Shown piece by piece: positions 1 through 4,971 of a stretch of DNA of 6,090 nucleotides. The DNA is from Cyanobacteria bacterium UBA8803 (GTDB lineage: Bacteria > Cyanobacteriota > Cyanobacteriia > Cyanobacteriales > Coleofasciculaceae). Position numbers and translations under genes: made by a program. The DNA lies in the NCBI GenBank assembly GCA_003505715.1, contig DNXU01000173.1:1-6090 (forward strand), read 5' to 3'. Under the pieces are notes generated by a model. That model was not told where the DNA came from. It searched no databases and saw nothing but the letters and a program-made list of their open reading frames with translations. The number at the start of each line of letters is the position of its first letter. Position 1 is the stretch's first letter.

Positions 1-20
1 ATCCCTCATCCCTCATCCTT
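1..20. repeat. Short 7-base tandem repeat, CATCCCT type
   Basis: The first 20 bases read as nearly three units with a 7-base period: a partial unit, CATCCCT at 7-13 and the variant CATCCTT at 14-20. The array may continue to the left of the window. It ends six bases before the first ATG of the kinase gene, and the kinase frame is open through it, so it is either 5' untranslated DNA or an in-frame linker of a longer protein. Confidence 0.6.
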
Positions 21-26
21 ACGTCA

Positions 27-1721
27 ATGGCTGAAGCCGATATTCCCAGACTCCAGGCTGACTTGGAACAGCAAGTTAGGGAACGCACCGAGCAGCTTGT
101 TGCCGCTAACCAACAACTAGAACGGCAAATCGCCGAACACCAATTGCTAGAGGAGAAGCTACACACGAGCGAGGCGCAAATGCGTGCGCTCCTTGAGGCA
201 ATGACCGATATCGTTCTGATTATTGATGTTCAGGAAAACACGATACAAGTTGCACCGACTAATCTCAATCTCTTAGATAAACCTGTTGCTCACCTCATCA
301 ACCAGACAGTCGAGCAATTTGTTGAGGGCGATCGCGCCGAGATATTTTTTAGCCAAATTCAGCGAGCTTTGGCAGCACGGCAGACTGTCCATTTTGAGTA
401 CAGCTTGAATGTAGAAGAGGAAGGGGGAGAGAATTTTATGCCCAGATTTCCTGCTGCTACGTTAAGACTCCAACATCCGCTCTCGCCGAACTCAATTTCC
501 AACCAGCAAGAGATTTGGTTTACTGCCAGTATTTCACCTATATCAGAACATTCTGCGATCTGGGTTGCTCGCGATATCACCGATCATAAGCGAGTCGAAG
601 CAGCTTTGCAAAAGGCTCGCGATGAGTTAGAAATGCGAGTAGCGGAACGAACAGCTGACCTTTCTAAGGTCAACAAATTGCTTAGGCAAGAAATTTGCGA
701 TCGCCAGCAGGCAGAGGCAGCACTCAGCCAAAGTGCGGAGCGCTTTCGGGTTGCCCTGAGCAATTTACCTATTATCGTTTTTAACCAAGACATCGAATTG
801 CGTTACACCTGGAGCTATAATTCGGCTCTTTGGTTCAAGGATCGGGAGGTGATTGGTAAACTGGATGCTGAACTTCTCCCGGTTGAAGATGAACAAGAGC
901 TAACCACTATCAAGCGCCAAGTCCTCATGAGTAAGGTAGGGACGCGGGTGGAAGTGTGTCTGACCTTTAGCGGAGAAGTTCGATACTATGATGTCACTGT
1001 AGAGCCATTGCGGAATGCCACTGAAGAAGTTGAGGGAATTACCTGTGTGGCTATCGACATTACTGACCGCAAGCAGGCAGAGGAGACCAGACAAGAAGCT
1101 TACAACAAAGGAATCCTACTCCAAGAGATTCACCATCGGGTGAAAAACAACTTACAAATTGTATCAGGACTGCTTTACCTTCAGTCTCGTTCTGTTGACG
1201 ATGAAAGGATGTTGCAAATGCTGCAACAAAGTCGAGACCGTCTCCACGCTATGGCTCTGATCCACGAACAATTGTATGGATCTAAAAATCTCGATAGCAT
1301 TGACTTCCGGAATTACATCCAAACTCTAACCAAAAGCTTGTTTACCTCCTATGGTACTAATACCAAAGCGATCGCGTTGCAGGTCAATGTCAAACCAATT
1401 TTACTAGATATCGATACGGCAATTCCCTGTGGCTTGATTGTAAATGAATTAGTATCTAATGCTCTAAAACATGCTTTTCCTCAAGGCCGATCTGGGGAAA
1501 TTATAGTCGAATTTTATATGGCGGAAGATAATAATTTAAAATTAATGGTCAGGGATAATGGTATTGGCTTAAGTGAAGGGATAAATTTACAAACTCACAA
1601 TAGTCTTGGCCTGCGTTTAGTCCGTTCCCTAGCGACCAAGCAACTTAAAGGAATGGTGGAGGTAGATAGAACTATGGGCACTACATTTAGTATTAGCTTT
1701 AATAAAATTGGTAATTGGTAA
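27..1721 (+). CDS. PAS-PAS sensor histidine kinase, HisKA_2 type
   Basis: A cytosolic sensor kinase of 564 residues from this ATG; no membrane segment is seen. Order of parts: coiled coil (about 8-47), PAS 1 (about 49-186, ending RDITDHK), coiled coil (189-235), PAS 2 (about 239-347, ending AIDITDRK), HisKA_2 dimerisation segment with HHRVKNN (369-375), and an HATPase_c domain with N-box NELVSN (473-478), G1 motif DNGIG (510-514) and LGLRL (527-531). His370, just before RVKNN, is the likely phosphorylated residue by family analogy. The two coiled-coil/PAS units look like a duplicated module. PAS 1 has a long loop near residues 130-157. The ATG has no clear ribosome binding site, and the frame stays open to the window edge through a 7-base repeat, so the true start may lie upstream with another domain. 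The next gene, a receiver-kinase hybrid 97 bases downstream, is the likely partner. The signal sensed is unknown. Confidence 0.9.
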   Translation: MAEADIPRLQADLEQQVRERTEQLVAANQQLERQIAEHQLLEEKLHTSEAQMRALLEAMTDIVLIIDVQENTIQVAPTNLNLLDKPVAHLINQTVEQFVEGDRAEIFFSQIQRALAARQTVHFEYSLNVEEEGGENFMPRFPAATLRLQHPLSPNSISNQQEIWFTASISPISEHSAIWVARDITDHKRVEAALQKARDELEMRVAERTADLSKVNKLLRQEICDRQQAEAALSQSAERFRVALSNLPIIVFNQDIELRYTWSYNSALWFKDREVIGKLDAELLPVEDEQELTTIKRQVLMSKVGTRVEVCLTFSGEVRYYDVTVEPLRNATEEVEGITCVAIDITDRKQAEETRQEAYNKGILLQEIHHRVKNNLQIVSGLLYLQSRSVDDERMLQMLQQSRDRLHAMALIHEQLYGSKNLDSIDFRNYIQTLTKSLFTSYGTNTKAIALQVNVKPILLDIDTAIPCGLIVNELVSNALKHAFPQGRSGEIIVEFYMAEDNNLKLMVRDNGIGLSEGINLQTHNSLGLRLVRSLATKQLKGMVEVDRTMGTTFSISFNKIGNW

Positions 1722-1743
1722 TCGGTCAGAATTTCAAGCAGAT

Positions 1744-1806
1744 CACCCATCACCCATCACCCATCACCCATCACCCATCACCCATCACCCATCACCCATC
1801 ACCTAT
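1744..1806. repeat. Tandem heptamer array, (CACCCAT)8 plus a degenerate ninth copy
   Basis: Eight perfect copies of CACCCAT fill 1744-1799, followed by CACCTAT at 1800-1806. The array takes up about two thirds of the gap between the two kinase genes and ends next to the ribosome binding site of the second. Its 7-base period matches the short tandemly repeated repetitive (STRR) sequences known from cyanobacteria; that link rests on period and context. One frame across it is open from a TTG at 1708, giving a 7-residue repeat of the HPSPITH type, but this is not a credible N-terminus because the ATG at 1819 has a good ribosome binding site. Confidence 0.95.
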
Positions 1807-1812
1807 AAAGGA
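1807..1812 (+). promoter_or_regulatory. Ribosome binding site of the receiver-kinase hybrid
   Basis: AAAGGA lies 6 bases before the ATG at 1819. It decides the start: the frame is open further up to a TTG at 1708 that overlaps the upstream gene, but that extension would only translate the heptamer array. Confidence 0.7.
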
Positions 1813-1818
1813 TACAAA

Positions 1819-3411
1819 ATGTCAAAAACAAAAATTTTAGTGGTTGAAGATGAAGCAATTACAGCCGAAGTGATTGCCGATCAGTTAGAGGCTCTAGGGT
1901 ATGCGGTAACGGGTACTGCCAGTTCTGCTGGGCAAGCGATTGCCTCTATAGCCCAAACTCCACCGGATTTGGTGCTGATGGATATTAATTTAGGGAGGGG
2001 AGAGATAGATGGAATAACTATTGCTGCGCGGATCAGGGAGCAATTCAAAATTCCCGTGGTTTACCTGACAGCCTATTCAGATGATGCTACTTTGGAACGA
2101 GCGAAAGTTACAGAACCGTTCGGGTACATCCTCAAACCTTTTAACGAAAGAGACTTGCGGGTAGCAATTGAGACTGCCCTCTACAAGCACCAGATGGAAA
2201 GGCAGTTAATCAAACACAAAGAACTACTAGAAAATATCCTCCACTCTACAGCTGATGCAGTACTCGCAACCAATGAAACTGGAGAAATTATCTACCTAAA
2301 TCCCGCTGCTGAAGCCCTCACGGGCTGGCCCTTAGGAGAAGCTTCCGGGCAAGGTATCACTGAGGTGATCAAATTTGTTGACGAAACGACTGGACAACCC
2401 ACTGAAAATCCAGTGATGCGAGTTCTTCAAGAAGGGAGAGTCATGTATCTTGATGACAACATGGCTCTGGTTGCCAAAGACGGTACTCAAATTCCCGTAG
2501 CAGATAGTGCCTCTCCTATGTTTCAAGAAACGAAGACGGTTACGGGTGTGGTATTAGTACTCTGGGATCTCAGCGAACGCCGCCAAGTTGAATTACTCGC
2601 CAAAGAAGCTGTTGCCAGCCAAAAAGCAGTAGCAGAAACTCAACAACTTCTAGCTGCAGAAAGAGAACTAAACGAACTCAAATCTCGCTTGATTGCTACG
2701 ATTTCCCACGAGTATCGCACTCCCCTAGCTATTATTAAAAGTTCTGCCGACATACTCCAACGCTACAGCGACCGATTTTCCCAACAAAAGAAAGACAGCC
2801 ACTTAAATCGGATTAAATCGTCAGTAGACCGGATGACTCAGCTGCTGAACGACGTGCTGACCTTTACAAAAGCCGAAGCAGGCGCATTGCCCTGCCACCC
2901 CCAACCCTTGGATGTAGTCAAGTTCTGCCGCGAGTTGATCGAAGATCAAAAAATAATTGCCGAAGAAAATTATACCCTGAATTTTACCTATTTGAATTCC
3001 CCTGAAAACCGCAGTGAAGGAGCAACTTCTACCGCCACTTCCCACTCTCCACTCTCCACTCCCCTGATTACCAATCTCGACGAGCAATTATTGCGGCAAA
3101 TTCTGACCAATCTCTTAACCAACGCCATCAAGTACTCTCCCTACGGTGGAACTATCTCTCTATTGGTGTTTTGCGAAAACAACCAAATTGTCTTCCAAGT
3201 TCAAGATCGGGGAATGGGCATTCCCAAAGCCGACCAACAACGGCTATTTACCCCCTTCTTCCGCGCCAGTAATACTGGTATCACTCCCGGAACGGGTATG
3301 GGATTGAGCATTGCTAAAAAATCGGTAGAGTTGCATGGCGGTCGGATTACCTTTACCAGTGAAGTAGGAGTTGGTACTACGTTTACGGTTAAGTTACCAT
3401 TTGTTAATTAA
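1819..3411 (+). CDS. Hybrid response regulator/PAS/histidine kinase
   Basis: A soluble signalling protein of 530 residues. The receiver domain (4-125) has the acidic pair Glu10/Asp11, phospho-acceptor Asp55 in LMDINLG, Thr84 in LTAYSD and Lys106 in LKPF, so it looks active. A PAS domain (about 137-252, ending LSERR) and a coiled coil follow. The kinase core has H-box SHEYRTP with His297, N-box NLLTNAIKYS (431-440), G1 DRGMGIP (463-469), F-box LFTPFF (476-481) and G2 GTGMGLS (491-497). All catalytic motifs are present. The receiver resembles those that partner HisKA_2 kinases, and such a kinase lies just upstream, so phosphotransfer from that kinase to Asp55 is a fair inference. A loop of about 20 extra residues (near 395-418) in the ATPase domain is partly encoded by a 7-base repeat. 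There is no DNA-binding domain, so the final output must be elsewhere. Confidence 0.93.
   Translation: MSKTKILVVEDEAITAEVIADQLEALGYAVTGTASSAGQAIASIAQTPPDLVLMDINLGRGEIDGITIAARIREQFKIPVVYLTAYSDDATLERAKVTEPFGYILKPFNERDLRVAIETALYKHQMERQLIKHKELLENILHSTADAVLATNETGEIIYLNPAAEALTGWPLGEASGQGITEVIKFVDETTGQPTENPVMRVLQEGRVMYLDDNMALVAKDGTQIPVADSASPMFQETKTVTGVVLVLWDLSERRQVELLAKEAVASQKAVAETQQLLAAERELNELKSRLIATISHEYRTPLAIIKSSADILQRYSDRFSQQKKDSHLNRIKSSVDRMTQLLNDVLTFTKAEAGALPCHPQPLDVVKFCRELIEDQKIIAEENYTLNFTYLNSPENRSEGATSTATSHSPLSTPLITNLDEQLLRQILTNLLTNAIKYSPYGGTISLLVFCENNQIVFQVQDRGMGIPKADQQRLFTPFFRASNTGITPGTGMGLSIAKKSVELHGGRITFTSEVGVGTTFTVKLPFVN
3042..3062. repeat. In-frame heptamer repeat inside the hybrid kinase gene, CCACTCT type
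   Basis: CCACTCT at 3042-3048 and 3049-3055 and CCACTCC at 3056-3062 form three units, 21 bases in all. They encode SHSPLSTPL (residues 408-416), low-complexity sequence between the first two predicted beta strands of the ATPase domain and ahead of the N-box. The frame is kept. Confidence 0.8.
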
Positions 3412-3435
3412 TACTGGCGAGGAAGATATTAATTA
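3405..3435. repeat. Perfect 9-base inverted repeat over the stop codon of the hybrid kinase
   Basis: TAATTAATA (3405-3413) and TATTAATTA (3427-3435) are exact reverse complements, separated by 13 bases. The TAA stop (3409-3411) lies in the left arm. The stem is all A and T and no T-run follows, so it is a poor intrinsic terminator; its role, if any, is unknown. Confidence 0.6.
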
Positions 3436-3758
3436 TGTCGGACAATGGCCGATCGCTGATGCAGTTTTGGCTGACTCCATTACAAAGCTTAAAGTAGCAC
3501 CAACCACGGGTAATTGGTTTAAATTTGTATCGAGATTTACCCGTAGAACCGGGACATCAGCAATGGGTTAAGGTGATCGAGTCCACCCCAAACCTGATTG
3601 GTGTAGAAAAAGGGGTAGGTGATCGCGTCTCACCTCCACCAATCCTGCAAGATTTAGATCGAGTGAGTGTTGCTGACCTGATTTTAGAAGCAGATGGCAA
3701 GATTGTGGGATTTGAATCTCCGATTTATCGCCGAGATGAGGGGGAAGGAATTATATAG
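3412..3758 (+). pseudogene. Frameshifted remnant of a CHASE2 sensor domain
   Basis: Two frames together give the middle of a CHASE2 domain, an extracytoplasmic sensor module usually joined to cyclase, kinase or CHAT parts. Frame A (3413-3493) reads GEEDINYVGQWPIADAVLAD then SITKLK. Frame B, from 3498, reads HQPRVIGLNLYRDLPVEPG, then HQQWVKVIESTPNLIGVEKG, then a stretch ending SVADLILEADGKI near 3705. These match the CHASE2 pattern I recall (GQWP, PRVIGLDIYRDLPVEPG, TPNLIG, PPP, LDADGK). The switch lies at 3494-3497, where GTAG replaces a whole number of codons and puts a TAG in frame B. Homology begins right after the kinase stop and ends near 3705; the residues up to the stop at 3756-3758 do not fit the family. 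No signal or anchor helix, no C-terminal CHASE2 helices and no output domain remain. It is almost surely non-functional. Confidence 0.8.
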
Positions 3759-3786
3759 CCAGTTTAAAGTAATGGTGAAATTATGA

Positions 3787-3807
3787 TGTTCCCTGTTGCG
3801 TGTTCCT
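3787..3807. repeat. Degenerate heptamer repeat, TGTTCCC type
   Basis: TGTTCCC, TGTTGCG and TGTTCCT follow one another exactly, giving three 7-base units with two to three differences among them. It lies 28 bases past the end of the CHASE2 remnant. Confidence 0.55.
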
Positions 3808-3818
3808 CATATTTATGT

Positions 3819-3858
3819 TAACGAATCAAATATCTGCGCTATAAAAGGTAACGTATCA
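3819..3858. repeat. Direct repeats TAACGAATCA and TAACGTATCA, 30 bases apart
   Basis: TAACGAATCA (3819-3828) and TAACGTATCA (3849-3858) differ at one of ten positions and are spaced 30 bases start to start, about three helical turns. They lie upstream of the TATAAT at 3904. Binding sites for one regulator would look like this, but chance or repeat debris is also possible. Confidence 0.4.
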
Positions 3859-4132
3859 CAAATAGTTGAAATTGTCTTAACAAAAAGTCTTCACCACTGC
3901 TAGTATAATAGTGGTTTATATAAATAATGTTTTCAAGCCCTAGGGCATAATACCATAAGTGTAATACAATATATGGGTTGGTTAGCTTAAGCAGAGCGGA
4001 ATATTTTATTGCATTTTTTCTACCCTGAGGGGGGTGGTATAGTCTTGATGGAAGCAGATTTTCAGGGTGTAGTTCCTATCGACTGAACTTACCACTAGAG
4101 GAAGAAGATAAGAGGGGTTGTCGAGCCGGATT

Positions 4133-4141
4133 TGGTATAAT
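4133..4141 (+). promoter_or_regulatory. Candidate extended -10 promoter element
   Basis: TGGTATAAT is a perfect TATAAT with the TGn extension. No good -35 box stands at 17 bases (TTGTCG at 4118 is only 12 away). If used, transcription would start near 4148 and run through the hairpin at 4165-4187 toward the DUF928 gene. Confidence 0.25.
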
Positions 4142-4164
4142 TCACCAGCCTTTGCCGCTAAACC

Positions 4165-4187
4165 CGCCCCTACAAATATTAGGGGTG
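4165..4187. repeat. Hairpin of a likely interspersed GC-rich repeat
   Basis: CGCCCCTA (4165-4172) and TAGGGGTG (4180-4187) pair over eight positions with one G-T wobble around a 7-base loop; flanking AAA and TTT can extend the stem past a two-base bulge. The left arm with its flank, AAACCCGCCCCTAC, resembles a motif I recall as very common between cyanobacterial genes. No T-run follows, so a terminator role is unlikely. Confidence 0.5.
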
Positions 4188-4244
4188 TTTAACCCGACAT
4201 GATATAAGTTCCCAATAAAAAAGCGTCCCATGGATGGGTGAAGC

Positions 4245-4274
4245 GCTACTTCATAGATACTTTACAAAAGTAGC
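4245..4274. repeat. 7-base inverted repeat upstream of the DUF928 promoter
   Basis: GCTACTT (4245-4251) and AAGTAGC (4268-4274) are perfect reverse complements with a 16-base spacer. The right arm ends three bases before the proposed -35 box of the DUF928 gene, a position that suits an operator. Confidence 0.35.
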
Positions 4275-4277
4275 AAT

Positions 4278-4304
4278 TTGTCTTTCATAATTCTGGGATA
4301 AAAT
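4278..4304 (+). promoter_or_regulatory. Candidate sigma-70-type promoter of the DUF928 gene
   Basis: TTGTCT (4278-4283) and TAAAAT (4299-4304) are spaced 15 bases apart, a little short of the optimum; shifting the first box one base left gives 16. A start near 4311 would leave a leader of about 80 bases before the ATG at 4394. Confidence 0.35.
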
Positions 4305-4377
4305 GAGAATTATTTACTAAAATTTTTTCAAAAATACAACAAAATTTGCAAAAGAACAAATCAACTCCAACTAAATT

Positions 4378-4383
4378 AGGAGA
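4378..4383 (+). promoter_or_regulatory. Ribosome binding site of the DUF928 gene
   Basis: AGGAGA lies 10 bases before the ATG at 4394 and favours that start over the in-frame TTG at 4346, which has no such site. Confidence 0.6.
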
Positions 4384-4393
4384 AAGTTCCCTT

Positions 4394-4924
4394 ATGGCTT
4401 GGCAAAATTTACCTCTACCTTTAACTCTATTGTGTGCCGTTCTATCATTAGAATTGGCAACAGCTCCTAGTTTGCTCGCTCAAACACAACTGATTGATGC
4501 TACCCAAGTTTGGCTAACTTTCAAACCACCTAAACAGGGAACACCGGATAAGACAGCCAGCGGAGCAACTCGTGGGGAGTGTTTGGGGGATAACCTCCCA
4601 GCACACGAGCGTTTTTCTTCGCTGATGCCAGCCTATAGCGAAACCGAGGCAGAGCGTCCAACGTTTGCAGTTTATATTCCGCATACAGCTGCCCAAAAGG
4701 TATTTTTCAGTTTGAGAGATGCCAGCGAAGACTACTATTATGAGACAGAAATTCTACTTCCGGCAACTCCTGGCACTTATCGCTTACAATTGCCAGCCAA
4801 TGCTCCTGCACTGGTTTCCCACAAGACCTATCAATGGTCTTTGAGCTTAATCTGTGGCCAATCTGTCGATCCGAACGATCCCCTAATAGGAGGAGTAATT
4901 CAGCTACCAGGAAGCAGTAACTAA
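4394..4924 (+). CDS. DUF928 family secreted protein
   Basis: A protein of 176 residues of unknown function from a family typical of cyanobacteria. It opens with a hydrophobic signal segment (about 6-28) with likely cleavage after SLLA, near residue 29, so it is probably exported. The mature part shows the DUF928 pattern: FKPP, then ASGATRGEC, a run ending SSLMPAYSE, RPTFAVYIP, FFSLRDASEDYYYETEI, LPATPGTYRLQLPANAPAL and YQWSLSLICG. It stops soon after, at GGVIQLPGSSN; many relatives as I recall them run some 50 residues further, so this may be a short form or a truncation. The start is not settled: ATG 4394 has the better ribosome binding site, but its signal peptide lacks Lys/Arg, whereas the TTG at 4346 would add MQKNKSTPTK with four lysines. 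A CHASE2 remnant upstream fits the signalling clusters in which such genes are often found. Confidence 0.85.
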   Translation: MAWQNLPLPLTLLCAVLSLELATAPSLLAQTQLIDATQVWLTFKPPKQGTPDKTASGATRGECLGDNLPAHERFSSLMPAYSETEAERPTFAVYIPHTAAQKVFFSLRDASEDYYYETEILLPATPGTYRLQLPANAPALVSHKTYQWSLSLICGQSVDPNDPLIGGVIQLPGSSN

Positions 4925-4936
4925 GGGCATTTATTT

Positions 4937-4971
4937 CAATGAACAATGAACAATTATCCATTAGCCATTAA
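4937..4971. repeat. Heptamer-period repeats across the 3' end of menE
   Basis: Five consecutive 7-base units read CAATGAA, CAATGAA, CAATTAT, CCATTAG and CCATTAA. The menE stop codon (4954-4956, minus strand) falls inside the third, so the last residues of MenE (MANG) are read from the repeats. The rest fills the 29-base gap to the DUF928 stop. Confidence 0.6.

Larger units (their letters stand above)
3759..4277. other. AT-rich intergenic region with scattered repeats and candidate promoter elements
   Basis: I see no credible gene here on either strand. It holds a degenerate 7-base repeat (3787-3807), a pair of direct repeats 30 bases apart (3819 and 3849), a TATAAT at 3904-3909 inside the loop of a 6-base inverted repeat (ACCACT 3893-3898, AGTGGT 3910-3915), the 10-base palindrome GCCCTAGGGC (3937-3946), two TGGTATARt-type extended -10 boxes (4035-4043 and 4133-4141), a hairpin (4165-4187) and a 7-base inverted repeat (4245-4274). 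It probably includes debris from the decayed CHASE2 gene. Confidence 0.6.

Noticed and set aside
1744..1806. CRISPR array
   Set aside because: The units are 7 bases with no spacers between them.
1708..1818. N-terminal extension of the hybrid kinase from the TTG at 1708
   Set aside because: It overlaps the upstream gene, translates only the heptamer array, and the ATG at 1819 has a well-placed AAAGGA and begins a normal receiver domain.
3435..3497. Small gene of 20 codons starting at ATG 3435 behind GAGGAAG
   Set aside because: It reads the CHASE2 remnant in the wrong frame for that part, and the TAG that ends it arises from the frameshift. The apparent ribosome binding site is probably chance.
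3525..3758. Intact 77-residue protein from the TTG at 3525
   Set aside because: It begins in the middle of the CHASE2 motif LYRDLPVEPG, has no ribosome binding site, and continues homology found upstream in the same frame.
3937..3946. GCCCTAGGGC palindrome as an operator
   Set aside because: A single 10-base palindrome with no second copy or linked intact gene is too little to support a regulatory claim.
4165..4190. Intrinsic terminator
   Set aside because: The hairpin is followed by GTTTAACCC, not a run of T, and no intact gene ends just upstream.
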